Position numbers and translations under genes: made by a program | Notes under the pieces: generated by a model | The model's database searches: none | Told to the model about the DNA's origin: nothing | What the model saw: only the letters and a program-made list of their open reading frames with translations | Shown here: positions 26,846 to 35,861 of the stretch, in pieces | Layout of the letters: every line of letters starts with the position of its first letter | Position numbering within the stretch: position 1 is the stretch's first letter | DNA from: Terribacillus saccharophilus | GTDB lineage: Bacteria; Bacillota; Bacilli; Bacillales; Amphibacillaceae | Direction: 5' to 3' | Length of the DNA stretch: 64,000 bases | NCBI RefSeq assembly: GCF_002272745.1 | Contig: NZ_NPBD01000015.1 | Location: 62,001 to 126,000, forward strand

Positions 26846-28726
26846 ATGTATAAGAAACTTTTCCTTTTGTTACTGATTGCCTTAATTCCTTTATTTCCAC
26901 AAACGCTTTATGCTAACGAGTACGAAACTCCATCAGGAATCCCATTATCCGAAGTAGAAGATTACGTAGATGACTATGTAAGTGACTATATTGGCAAGAC
27001 AACTGCAGGTGCAAGCATCGTTATAGTAAAAAATAATGAAATTGTGCTTTCGAAGGAATATGGTTTTGGAGATATTGAAAACCAAGTGAAAATAGATTCT
27101 GGTACCTCTATTTTCGAATGGGGCTCAATAAGTAAATTGTTTGTCTGGGTATCGGTTATGCAATTAGTTGAGCAAGGAAAGATCAATTTAGATGCAGATA
27201 TAAGGAATTACTTACCAAACGGATTTATTAAGCATCTTAAGTATGATGATCCTATCACAATGCTGGATTTAATGAACCATACAGCTGGGTTTGAGGAGAG
27301 AATTTTTGATTTAGGGTATGCGAATGCGAATGCTAACCAATTAAAACCTTTGGATGTAGGATTACAAATAGCTGAGCCGAACCAGATTTATCGTCCAGGT
27401 GAAGTCGTTGCTTATTCAAATTATTCAACAAGTCTAGCTGCTTATATAGTTCAGTTAATTACTAATCAGGATTTTAATGAATATGTAGAAGAACATATAT
27501 TTCAGAGATTAGGTTTTTCAGACTCAACTGCCTATTTGTTACCAGAAAGCAATGAACAGATAATAAAAAACAAAGTAAATGGCTATGAACTTGTTGATAA
27601 AGGAAAATTCGAACGCTCAACAGAATACTATATGTCACTGTATCCGAGCGGAGCAATAAATGGAACAGCACAGGATTTAGCTAAGTTTTCAAATGCACTA
27701 ATGCCACAGTCCCAAAATAAGAACGTTTTATTTGAGAATGAAGATACCCTTAAGAAATTGCTTTCGCAAAGTCATTCTGCGAATGAACATGCGCCTGGTA
27801 TTGCTCATGGCTTTTGGGAGTATGATGGTACGTATAAAGGATTTACACATGGTGGGAATACCAATTCTTTTTCAAGTAACTTCCACATAGTGCCTGAAGA
27901 AAACTTTTCAGTTATTATCTTAACGAATCAAGCATCAGAGCTTGATATTTCTTATGGGTTAGTAAAAGAATTAGTCGGAGAAAAAGAGCAGCATACTGTA
28001 TCCTCATCTCACCTACCAAGTTCAAAATCATTAGAAGGTAAGTATATCTCTGCTCGAAGGATAGAAAGTGGCTTCCTAAATCTATACGCTTATTTAGTTC
28101 CACTTACAGTCACATCAATTAATGAAAAAGAAATAGAAGTGAGTCTTGCTGGTGCGACTGCTGTTTACACACAAACATACCCTGATGTTTATAAAATGAA
28201 AAACGGACACCCTTTGTTTATTCCTACAAGTGTTCTCTATTTCTCAAATGACGATGGTGACATTAAACAAGTTCATACATCCATTTCAGATTATCTGCCC
28301 ATGGATAAAAGTCCTTATTGGTTAACGATTAATGCTATTTTAGCCGTTTACTGCTTCCTGTTTTTTATCTTATCCCCATTTGTTTTAATCATAAGTAACA
28401 TCCTAAGTCGGAAAAGAAAAAAGCAATCTCTAAAAATAAGAAAGTGGATATACTTATTAAACTTTGCCGGTGCAGCTTTTGTGTTGAATGTAAGTCTATT
28501 GATAATAAGAATGTTACGTAATATTGATAGAGCTTATACTGAAGTGCTTCCGCATATCGTTACTAACTATATTTTAACGATTATAAGTAGTATCTCTATT
28601 GCTTTCTTTCTAATTAATATTAAACAAGATAAAACAACTAAGTTTCAGTTTTACTTATATTTATTGACTATCATTTCTATTATTCTGCTAATCTCCTTAC
28701 TTATAACATGGCAGTTTTATAGCTGA
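26846..28726 (+). CDS. Secreted/membrane serine hydrolase (class C beta-lactamase family)
   Basis: 626 residues. Signal peptide at 1-24 (FLLLLIALIPLFPQTLYA), then a class C beta-lactamase/PBP4* domain: nucleophile motif SISK in EWGSISKLF, YSN in VVAYSNYSTS, and HGG in GFTHGGNTNSF. From about residue 490 four membrane helices anchor it. Such proteins act as D-Ala peptidases or esterases on the cell surface; substrate unknown. Start ATG 26846 sits behind GAGGGGGTG. The gene is visibly more AT-rich than its neighbours (many TTA, ATA, AAT codons), suggesting transfer. Confidence 0.85.
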   Translation: MYKKLFLLLLIALIPLFPQTLYANEYETPSGIPLSEVEDYVDDYVSDYIGKTTAGASIVIVKNNEIVLSKEYGFGDIENQVKIDSGTSIFEWGSISKLFVWVSVMQLVEQGKINLDADIRNYLPNGFIKHLKYDDPITMLDLMNHTAGFEERIFDLGYANANANQLKPLDVGLQIAEPNQIYRPGEVVAYSNYSTSLAAYIVQLITNQDFNEYVEEHIFQRLGFSDSTAYLLPESNEQIIKNKVNGYELVDKGKFERSTEYYMSLYPSGAINGTAQDLAKFSNALMPQSQNKNVLFENEDTLKKLLSQSHSANEHAPGIAHGFWEYDGTYKGFTHGGNTNSFSSNFHIVPEENFSVIILTNQASELDISYGLVKELVGEKEQHTVSSSHLPSSKSLEGKYISARRIESGFLNLYAYLVPLTVTSINEKEIEVSLAGATAVYTQTYPDVYKMKNGHPLFIPTSVLYFSNDDGDIKQVHTSISDYLPMDKSPYWLTINAILAVYCFLFFILSPFVLIISNILSRKRKKQSLKIRKWIYLLNFAGAAFVLNVSLLIIRMLRNIDRAYTEVLPHIVTNYILTIISSISIAFFLINIKQDKTTKFQFYLYLLTIISIILLISLLITWQFYS

Positions 28727-28788
28727 CGAAAAAATATAGAAGCACTAGGTCAATCTCAGATATACGTAATAGAATTTCTGGCAGGAAC

Positions 28789-28829
28789 AATAAAGAAGAA
28801 GGCTCCTTATGTGAGCCTTCTTCTTTATT
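28789..28829. terminator. Bidirectional terminator
   Basis: Perfect 17-bp stem (28789-28805 with 28813-28829) containing GAAGAAGGCTC, seven-base loop. Serves the serine hydrolase and the convergent subtilase. Confidence 0.9.
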
Positions 28830-28838
28830 TCGCCTAAC

Positions 28839-30101
28839 TTATTGAACACGAGGGAAACCGAAACCGGAGGCATAATCATCGCCTCTAGCAGCACCATAGC
28901 CGCCAAGGATATCGTTAGCACGAGCACGGGACTGCAATGTCTGTCTCACTTGGGAGCTGCTCAAGCCAGTGTTTTCCGACCAAATCTTAGCTGCCAAACC
29001 AGAGATATGCGGTGTAGCCATCGATGTACCAGTCAGTGACGCATATGTGTTTCCTGGATAAGTGGATAGGATAGCTGATCCTGGAGCTGATACTTCCACA
29101 TCACCTTGCTGAATAACATAATCACCATCTGTACGACTGTAGCCTCGAGAGGAAGAATCGGCAACTCGGTATGTACCGTTTTGCTGACGGTTCTCCAAGT
29201 TTGCTACTGCAACAGCTTCTGGCAGTGCAGCAGGATAGCCGATTGAACCTTCATACGGGCCGGAGTTACCCGTAGCTGCGATGACTAATGCACCTCTGCT
29301 ATTTGCATAACGAACTGCACTGGAGATGAGAGAATCCTGTCCTCCGCCAAGAGACATTGAAATGACGACTTTCTCACCACGGTTTGCTCCATCATCGGCA
29401 GCTTTCCGGATACCGTTTGCGATGTCATCGGAATAGCCGCGCCCATCATCACCAAGTACTTTATAAGCCCAAAGATCTGCTTCCGGTGCTACACCAAAGA
29501 TACCTGAACCATTTCCGCCATTGGCAAGTGCAGAACCAGAGACGTGGGTACCATGCCCATCACGATCGACACAAGTGCCATTCACCTGTCCGCTGGATGC
29601 TTGGGTAAAGTCGACACACTGCTCCACATTGGCAGCAAGGTCAGGGTGGTTAACAGACGTGCCAGTATCGAGAACAGCGATGTTGATATTATTTCCGCCG
29701 CTTGTTCTAGTTATGGATGAGTTATTATAAATTGCTTGAATTCCCCACGGTGTACGGTCGGATACAGCTTGTGTCGATACATCCCGTTTTTCAGACACTT
29801 CCTGCTTCGTATATACACTTACTTCGGTCACTTCCAGGGCTTTGTCAGCTTTTAGCTCCTCGAGCTCTTTTTTAGATACCTCAGTTGTAAAGCCTTCATT
29901 ACCGAAGCTGTTGCGGACACCATGCTCTTCCTTGACCTCGTCGGTTGCTTGAGTAGAAAATACACCGTCCTTCTGCTTAACGAGAACGCGGACTTCCTCA
30001 TTCTTTGCCGTTTCATCAGGAGCTGCACCAGCTTGTAACGGCTGGAATACAGATAACCCTATCATTGCGACAGCAGCGACACTTACCAGTTTTCTTTTCA
30101 T
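28839..30101 (-). CDS. Secreted subtilisin-like serine protease (S8)
   Basis: 420 residues: signal peptide (1-26, ending QAGAA), I9-like propeptide to about 112, then mature protease beginning near SDRTPWGIQAIY. Catalytic Asp in IAVLDTGTSVNHPDL, His in DGHGTHVSGS, Ser in LTGTSMATPHISGLAAK, oxyanion Asn in ATGNSGP. Two cysteines flanking the region before the active His (EQCVDF, GTCVDR) could form a disulfide like that of some stable Bacillus subtilases. Extracellular protein degradation. Monocistronic. Confidence 0.93.
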   Translation of the reverse strand: MKRKLVSVAAVAMIGLSVFQPLQAGAAPDETAKNEEVRVLVKQKDGVFSTQATDEVKEEHGVRNSFGNEGFTTEVSKKELEELKADKALEVTEVSVYTKQEVSEKRDVSTQAVSDRTPWGIQAIYNNSSITRTSGGNNINIAVLDTGTSVNHPDLAANVEQCVDFTQASSGQVNGTCVDRDGHGTHVSGSALANGGNGSGIFGVAPEADLWAYKVLGDDGRGYSDDIANGIRKAADDGANRGEKVVISMSLGGGQDSLISSAVRYANSRGALVIAATGNSGPYEGSIGYPAALPEAVAVANLENRQQNGTYRVADSSSRGYSRTDGDYVIQQGDVEVSAPGSAILSTYPGNTYASLTGTSMATPHISGLAAKIWSENTGLSSSQVRQTLQSRARANDILGGYGAARGDDYASGFGFPRVQ

Positions 30102-30239
30102 TCAATCACCTCGCTAGATTTTATAGTCACTGAAGTGGAGTCCGACCCTCTGCCCTTCTAGACTCTCAGAAACTATTATAGTAAATCTAGCATAGGCTAT
30201 CTTGGAAATGTATTGGGAAAACTGACGACAACAGTACAC

Positions 30240-30332
30240 AAAAAAAGACATTATTCCAATTTCTATTTCCTTTTTCCAGCAGAATGTTTGCCTAATAGAA
30301 ACTTTCTGTGATCAAAGGTGGAATAATGTCGT
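30240..30332 (-). terminator. Long-loop inverted repeat downstream of copD
   Basis: GACATTATTCCA (30247-30258) and TGGAATAATGTC (30319-30330) are a perfect 12-bp pair separated by 60 bases, with a second inner pair TTTCTATT/AATAGAAA. On the minus strand it is followed by seven T. Position after the copD stop suggests an unusual terminator or RNA 3' structure. Confidence 0.55.
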
Positions 30333-30344
30333 TCTATGAATCTA

Positions 30345-31415
30345 TTAAAATTGTAAACTAGTCATTATGGCAGTGTACAAAAGTGCCGAAGCAACGAATG
30401 CGGCTGCCAATGCGAAGCTTACTGCAGCTCTTTTTTTGAAAAGATAAACGATACTGGCCAAAAACACGCCAAATCCGATGAAGCAAACAATCCCAAGCAC
30501 ACCCCAATGCCAAGTTGCGACACTTTCAGCTGTCACACTAGGAAAAATGCTGCCGAATATCGAAGCAGATCCCTCATTGCTTAAGGTCGCTGGAATATCC
30601 GCTGGTGTAGCAGAAGTGCCAAGTATCGCTGTGCAAATGAATATAATCGCAAGCAGGATTGCTTCGGCACGGATCCAGTTAAGCGGACGAAATGCAGAAT
30701 CACGATGAGCTTTTCTTGCAAGAATGCCGTTAATGACAGCAAATACAAGTACTGGTATGAACACAACATGCTTCACGAACAACATTTGGCCATACGTCAG
30801 CATCAAAGCATTTCCATAGCTTCGAATATCCATAGCAAACAGCATGACCATTATGCCACTGCCTATGACTAGCAAGACAAGCAGAATGGCGAATGGTGTA
30901 AACCATTTTAGGAAACTTTCCCAACTGAATTGTTCTGATGCATAAAAACATACATGAATCAGTACACCAACCCAAAAAACAGCAGCACTCAAATGGACGA
31001 AATGAGTAAAAGCGCCGATCAAACCACCCTCCACTGCTGTATGGCTGCCATACGCACTAAGAAATAGCATACCTAGGAATAAGATTAGCGCGAGAAGCGG
31101 AAATTTGTTGAAATAAAGCAGCAGCCAGATACAGATAGCCAGGAGAAAGATACCAATCCAAACTCTTCCAGCTGTAAACTGGAATAAGACTTGGCTCAAT
31201 GCTTGCCCATATCCATTCTGTGCGCCAATTATAGAAACGAGATTAATAACAGGACCACTCGTGACGAGTGCAGCAGAAGCTGCAGCAGCTAATACGTCAC
31301 TTCGCGGTGTCCGGATTGCTGCTTCTTCCTTGCGTACAAACCGGAAAACAAGATGGCCAGCGAGAAAAGAAAAAGCGATATACGACAGCAATTCCAACAA
31401 TGGAACGAGAATCAC
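30345..31415 (-). CDS. copD: CopD-family copper transport membrane protein
   Basis: 356 residues, eight to nine membrane helices. GAFTHFVHLSAAVFWVGVLIHV and YGQMLFVKHVVFIPVLVFAVINGI are the two conserved histidine-bearing CopD segments. In Bacillus subtilis the equivalent protein YcnJ is a CopC-CopD fusion for copper uptake; here the two parts are separate genes. GTG start 7 bases past the copC stop. Confidence 0.85.
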   Translation of the reverse strand: MILVPLLELLSYIAFSFLAGHLVFRFVRKEEAAIRTPRSDVLAAAASAALVTSGPVINLVSIIGAQNGYGQALSQVLFQFTAGRVWIGIFLLAICIWLLLYFNKFPLLALILFLGMLFLSAYGSHTAVEGGLIGAFTHFVHLSAAVFWVGVLIHVCFYASEQFSWESFLKWFTPFAILLVLLVIGSGIMVMLFAMDIRSYGNALMLTYGQMLFVKHVVFIPVLVFAVINGILARKAHRDSAFRPLNWIRAEAILLAIIFICTAILGTSATPADIPATLSNEGSASIFGSIFPSVTAESVATWHWGVLGIVCFIGFGVFLASIVYLFKKRAAVSFALAAAFVASALLYTAIMTSLQF

Positions 31416-31421
31416 GGCGAG

Positions 31422-31979
31422 TTAACCCTTTTTACGATAAGTGAAGAACAAAACAGCGGCACAAAGTAAGGCGATAATTACCAATCCCGTCGTGATGAAA
31501 CCCGTATCGGAACCTTCCTCTTCTTCATGTGATTCTTCTGCTGCTGTTTGTTCCTGTTCATTCACTTGTTTATTTTGTTCACTTTTGACTGCCGATTCCT
31601 GTTCGCTATCGCTTTCCTCAGCGGAGGTCAGACCTTCTGCTGTAAAGGAGACTGTGTTACCGACTTCATGTCCATCTGCTGAAATTACTTCATAGCTGAA
31701 TTCATAATCCCCATCAACCATTTCCTGAGCTAATGGAACAGTAACAGTCGTTCCATCAACGGCTGCAGAGTCAGTGGCGAGTGCTTGTCCATTGACTGTC
31801 ACTTTCGTCTCTACAACATCCTCCACATCAGAATTAAATGTGAGAGTGAACGCATCCATGCTCTCTGTCACCGTATCACCTTGTCCTGGATCCGATGCCG
31901 TCAGTACTGCATGGGCGGACACAGCCTGCGGCAGCATATATAAGAACAATGCCAGCAAGACCAACATTGGCTTCTTCAT
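31422..31979 (-). CDS. copC: CopC-domain copper-binding protein with C-terminal anchor
   Basis: 185 residues. Signal peptide ends SA just before HAVLTASDPGQGD, so the mature protein begins with the Cu(II)-ligating histidine; the second part of the site, Asp and His, is in ADGHEVGN. Residues ~125-155 are a Ser/Glu/Gln-rich linker, followed by one membrane helix and basic tail (TYRKKG). ATG 31979 chosen because TTGGAG is eight bases upstream. Operon with copD. Confidence 0.88.
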   Translation of the reverse strand: MKKPMLVLLALFLYMLPQAVSAHAVLTASDPGQGDTVTESMDAFTLTFNSDVEDVVETKVTVNGQALATDSAAVDGTTVTVPLAQEMVDGDYEFSYEVISADGHEVGNTVSFTAEGLTSAEESDSEQESAVKSEQNKQVNEQEQTAAEESHEEEEGSDTGFITTGLVIIALLCAAVLFFTYRKKG

Positions 31980-32096
31980 ATTTACCACTCCAATTTTTAA
32001 ATGTCCCTTTCATCGTATAAGAGAATATAGATAGCGTATAGAACGAATTGTGACCAAATCCTTACATTTTAATTCCACCAAATAAAAAAGATGCAC

Positions 32097-32741
32097 TCAC
32101 GTGTGCACCTTTTCCATCTTCATCTTCAGTTCATTTACTGCTTTCTGGATATCCGTCGCTTTGGTTAGGACGGAAATGAACGAGATACCATCAGCTCCTG
32201 CTTGCCGGACAGCCTCGGCATTTTTCTGATTGATGCCGCCGATTGCAACCATTGGGAAGTCACCGACTTGCTTCCGAATGTCCCGCAATCCTGTCAGACC
32301 GATTGGGAATTTGGCATCAATCTTCGTGCGAGTAGCGGCAATTGGCCCGACACCGATGTAATGGGCTCCGTCCTGGATTGCTTTTTTAGCTTCCTCGGCG
32401 TTTTGAGCACTCACACCAATAATGAAATGCTCTGGACAGCGAGTTTTTACTTGCTGCATCGCTTCGTCTGTCTGTCCGATATGCACACCATCTGCCCCAA
32501 TCGCAATCGCAAGATCTACATCATCATTAACGATGAAAGGGATGCTGTACGCCCGACATCTTGCCTGCAGCCGTTCAGCCAGCTGTCTTTTTTCCTGCCC
32601 AGTCGTAGCCCCTTCACCTTTTTCACGAAGCTGGAACATGGTAATACCAGCTTCGAGCGCCTGTTCCAGTATGTCTTCCGGATCCTTGTCCTGGCAGTTT
32701 TGACTGCCCATTATGAAATAAAGCTCCAATTCTTCTTTCAT
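32097..32741 (-). CDS. thiE: Thiamine-phosphate synthase
   Basis: 214 residues, TIM barrel. LYFIMGSQ start, FQLREKGEG (phosphate/Mg loop), FIVNDDVDLAIAIGADGVHIGQ, GVSAQNAEEAKKA and ADGISFISVLTKA. Joins HMP-PP and HET-P to thiamine phosphate. ATG 32741 has GGAGTAATAAAC ahead; the open frame upstream to 32783 lacks a site. Separated from thiM by a gene on the other strand, so it has its own promoter and no TPP aptamer is visible before it. Confidence 0.93.
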   Translation of the reverse strand: MKEELELYFIMGSQNCQDKDPEDILEQALEAGITMFQLREKGEGATTGQEKRQLAERLQARCRAYSIPFIVNDDVDLAIAIGADGVHIGQTDEAMQQVKTRCPEHFIIGVSAQNAEEAKKAIQDGAHYIGVGPIAATRTKIDAKFPIGLTGLRDIRKQVGDFPMVAIGGINQKNAEAVRQAGADGISFISVLTKATDIQKAVNELKMKMEKVHT

Positions 32742-32907
32742 GTTTATTACTCCTTTTCCATTTAAGACATTCCACATCCCCATTTTGTGTTGAACATGTT
32801 CTCATTCCTCAGGTCAAAATTCTCCTTCTCCCAATTTAGGAAAAAGTGTGGAAGATGGATAGCAATCCCAAAACTGCGTAAAGTAAGCCCAAGCTTTTTA
32901 CAAGGAG

Positions 32908-33234
32908 ATGATAAAGTTGAAATGGATGAAAGCTGGGGCAGTAGTAATCGCTCTATGTGTCGGATTAGTCGTTTCAAATCCAGCTGCCGGTTTTGCTGCT
33001 GACAAAGCTGTTGCCGATGTGCTGACAGATCAGCAGAAGCAAGAAATAGCAGCTTTGCAGAAGCAGGCATTAGAGCAGGAAAAGCAAATTATTGAAAAGT
33101 ACGTAGAATACGGTGTCTTTTCTGAAGAGAAGGCAGACCAAATCGAAAAGCATTTGGATCAAAGGTTTAAACAATTAGAGCAAGATGGTTTCATCCCAAA
33201 GCCGCATCGGCATGGTCCTCATCCAGAAAAATGA
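32908..33234 (+). CDS. Secreted DUF2680 (YckD-like) small protein
   Basis: 108 residues. Signal peptide (MKAGAVVIALCVGLVVSNPAAGFA), then a helical coiled-coil region VLTDQQKQEIAALQKQALEQ with EKYVEYGVFSEEKAD and a His/Pro tail PHRHGPHPEK. This matches YckD-type secreted proteins of unknown function. Sits between thiM and thiE on the opposite strand. Confidence 0.8.
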   Translation: MIKLKWMKAGAVVIALCVGLVVSNPAAGFAADKAVADVLTDQQKQEIAALQKQALEQEKQIIEKYVEYGVFSEEKADQIEKHLDQRFKQLEQDGFIPKPHRHGPHPEK

Positions 33235-33274
33235 CATACTACAATCAGCAGACATACTTCTGCTGATTGTTTCT

Positions 33275-34072
33275 TTATACTTCTACTTCGAATTGTTCCA
33301 CTTTTTCCGAATCAATCACTTGATCCCCTAACAAATAAAGCTGATCCAGAAAAGCGATTTGAAAGCTCCCTGGAGCTTTTGCGGTCTTAGCCGCTTCCTC
33401 TGCTGCAATACCGTAGAAACTAAGAGCACCGATGCATGCTTCCAGTACATTATCTGCTGCTCCCGCGCATGCTGCCACAACGGCACCAAGCAAGCAGCCA
33501 GATCCTGTTATTTTACTGAGCATCTCATGTCCATTAGCAATACTATACGTATGGTTCCCATCTGAAAGGATATCTATTTTCCCTGTTGCAATCACAATCG
33601 TATTCAATTCTCTGGCCAGCTGCTGGACAACTCTTGGTGAAATACCATCCTCAGTTCCATCTACACCTTTCACTTTGTCTGATGTGCCGCCAAGAACAGA
33701 GATTTCACCTGCGTTTCCGCGAATGACCGTTACATCCACCTCCGCCAAAATGCGGCGGGCCGTTTCTGTCCGATACGCTGTGGCGCCAACTCCGACAGGA
33801 TCGAAAATCACTGGTATTCCGAGTCTATTCGCTTCTTTACCGGCTAAAATCATCGCTTCTACATCTGCTGCGGCAAGTGTGCCGATATTCACTAGGAGCG
33901 CCTGTGCATGCTGAACCATCTGCGCTGCTTCTTCCTTAGCTGACGCCATCACCGGGGAAGCACCAAGTGCAATTAAACCATTCGCCGTAAAGTTAATCAC
34001 AACCTGATTCGTAATGCAGTGAATCAAAGGGTTTGCTTCCCGAACTTGCTTTATCACATCAGTATACTTCAT
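33275..34072 (-). CDS. thiM: Hydroxyethylthiazole kinase
   Basis: 265 residues, ribokinase-like. PLIHCITNQVVINFTANGLIALG at the N-terminus, GVGATAYRTETARRIL, RGNAGEISVL, and GSGCLLGAVVAA with the catalytic region. Salvages HET. ATG 34072 sits behind AGGAGGAGCAG; the longer open frame is thiD sequence. Overlaps thiD by 14 bases. Confidence 0.94.
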   Translation of the reverse strand: MKYTDVIKQVREANPLIHCITNQVVINFTANGLIALGASPVMASAKEEAAQMVQHAQALLVNIGTLAAADVEAMILAGKEANRLGIPVIFDPVGVGATAYRTETARRILAEVDVTVIRGNAGEISVLGGTSDKVKGVDGTEDGISPRVVQQLARELNTIVIATGKIDILSDGNHTYSIANGHEMLSKITGSGCLLGAVVAACAGAADNVLEACIGALSFYGIAAEEAAKTAKAPGSFQIAFLDQLYLLGDQVIDSEKVEQFEVEV

Positions 34073-34895
34073 TATGCTGCTCCTCCTGGACTGGCACGCC
34101 TTGCAGACGGTATCCCCAGTGATTTGTCGGACCATTTCCTTTACCGATCTGAAGCGAATATTGAATTGCATCTGTCACAAAATCCTTACCGATCCTGACT
34201 GCTTCTTGCAGAGATTTCCCTTTAGCAAGTTCTGCAGTTATAGCTGCAGAATAAGTACATCCCGTCCCATGAGTATGCTTCGTCTGAATACGTTCTGCAG
34301 AGTAGGCACTAAAGCTGCTACCATCGTAGAGCAAGTCTGCCGCAGCTGCTCCTTCCATATGACCGCCTTTCATCAAGACAGCTTTAGCCCCATACTCCCG
34401 GACGATTATCTTTGCTGCTGCTTTCATGCTATTTTCATCTTCAATATGAATTCCGGTAAGTTCTTCTGCTTCCGGAATATTCGGTGTAATAAGTGCAGCT
34501 AGCGGAACAAGATGCGTCTTCAGTGCATCTCTTGAATCCTCTCCCATAAGTGCATGCCCGCTTTTGGCATACATAACAGGATCCATCACATATATAGCCT
34601 TTGAATTACGCAAAGCAGCAGCAACGCAGTGCATCATCTCTTCTGATGCAATCATCCCCGTTTTTACAGCAGCAGGGGTGATATCTGAGAAGATTGATTC
34701 CAGCTGTTGTTCAAGAAATTCGACTGGAACATGATGAACTGCCTGCACTCCTATCGTATTTTGGGCAACGAGGGAGGTGACCACACTCATTCCATATACT
34801 TCACGCTCCTGGAAAGTCTTCAGATCCGCCTGAATTCCTGCCCCTCCTGATGGATCAGTTCCGGCTATTGTCAAAGCGCTCTTGATATCAAGCAT
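34059..34895 (-). CDS. thiD: Hydroxymethylpyrimidine/phosphomethylpyrimidine kinase
   Basis: 278 residues, ribokinase-like. SALTIAGTDPSGGAGIQADLKTF, GMSVVTSLVAQNTIGVQ, MDPVMYAKSGHALM, HGTGCTYSAAI with the catalytic loop. Two successive phosphorylations of HMP. Overlaps tenA by 8 and thiM by 14, middle gene of tenA-thiD-thiM. Confidence 0.92.
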   Translation of the reverse strand: MLDIKSALTIAGTDPSGGAGIQADLKTFQEREVYGMSVVTSLVAQNTIGVQAVHHVPVEFLEQQLESIFSDITPAAVKTGMIASEEMMHCVAAALRNSKAIYVMDPVMYAKSGHALMGEDSRDALKTHLVPLAALITPNIPEAEELTGIHIEDENSMKAAAKIIVREYGAKAVLMKGGHMEGAAAADLLYDGSSFSAYSAERIQTKHTHGTGCTYSAAITAELAKGKSLQEAVRIGKDFVTDAIQYSLQIGKGNGPTNHWGYRLQGVPVQEEQHNEVY

Positions 34896-35586
34896 GAACA
34901 GACGCCCCTTTCAATGGGATCATCCAGTCTTGCTGTGTGGCGGCCATTTCCCAGAAACTATGCTCCAGCATACAGCTTTTAAGAAAAGCTTTTCGTGCAC
35001 GTTCTTTTGCAGCAGATCCCGCTGTCTCGGCCCACTTATCCAGTCGCTTGCTAAGCTCTGCTGTCACATTCGGCATGCCATCTTCCCTGCTGCTATAAAA
35101 CTGAATCCACTCCAGGAACGGATTGGATTCATCGGGTGCCTTCGTTTCGATAATATGAGCTGCCAGCGCTTGATACGTCCATGGACAAGGCAGAAGCGCT
35201 GCCATTAGCTCTCCGATGTCTCCTTGCACAGCACTGTTCATCATGTGCGAAATATAATGGTCAGCTGCAGGCGGAGGTGTCATGCGCTGCAATTCCTCGT
35301 ATCGTACACCTGCCACCTTGCAGAAGACGTTATGCGGATGAATCTCGCTGTGCAGGACAAAATGAATTTGGGACTGATAGAACTCCATCTCTTCCCGCGT
35401 TTCGCATTTGCTCACTGCCAAACCATAGATACGAGCAAATGCAGTCAAATACTCATAATCAGCTTTCACATAATGGATCAATGCCTCACGTGGCACATAT
35501 CCATTTGCAACTCCTTCTACGAAAGGATGTGCATAGATTGCTTCGAATACCGGGGTTGCTTCTTCTCTCAATTGTGCAGAAAACAT
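34888..35586 (-). CDS. tenA: Aminopyrimidine aminohydrolase / thiaminase II
   Basis: 232 residues, all-helical TenA fold. FAQ-like start FSAQLREEATPVFEAIYAHPFVEGV, catalytic Cys in LLPCPWTYQALA, and a conserved Glu in SFWEMA near the end. Releases HMP from degraded thiamine for salvage. First gene after the TPP riboswitch; ATG 35586 with GGAGGAG ahead. Confidence 0.93.
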   Translation of the reverse strand: MFSAQLREEATPVFEAIYAHPFVEGVANGYVPREALIHYVKADYEYLTAFARIYGLAVSKCETREEMEFYQSQIHFVLHSEIHPHNVFCKVAGVRYEELQRMTPPPAADHYISHMMNSAVQGDIGELMAALLPCPWTYQALAAHIIETKAPDESNPFLEWIQFYSSREDGMPNVTAELSKRLDKWAETAGSAAKERARKAFLKSCMLEHSFWEMAATQQDWMIPLKGASVHA

Positions 35587-35642
35587 GTTTTTCTCCTCCT
35601 ATTGGAGAAAGCCCGTCGGAAGGGTGATTGGCGCCGGCCATA

Positions 35643-35674
35643 TAAAAAAGCCGCTCCAGAAGTATGGAGCGACT
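35643..35674 (-). terminator. TPP leader terminator
   Basis: GCCGCTCCA (35650-35658) pairs with TGGAGCGAC (35665-35673) with a six-base loop, followed on the minus strand by six U. Lies between aptamer and tenA, the expected off-state hairpin. Confidence 0.85.
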
Positions 35675-35708
35675 CGTATAATTAAGTGTGCAGAAAATAC
35701 ACGAATCC

Positions 35709-35798
35709 GGCTCCACTTCCCTACGCTGGTGTTAACCAGATCAGGTTCAAAGGGATAAAGATTACTCTTATCTCAGCCAAACGGCACCCCTAGTGGAC
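35709..35798 (-). promoter_or_regulatory. TPP riboswitch (THI element)
   Basis: Minus strand reads CTAGGGGTGCC, GGCTGAGATAAG, CCCTTTGAACCTGATCTGG, TTAACACCAGCGTAGGGAAG: all conserved THI-box blocks with P1 formed by TCCACT/AGTGGA. Controls tenA-thiD-thiM by attenuation. Confidence 0.97.
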
Positions 35799-35861
35799 TT
35801 CCTCGAAATTCAATTGTCCTCTTAACTATCACATGCACGGATGTGATTGTCAACAGATGAA

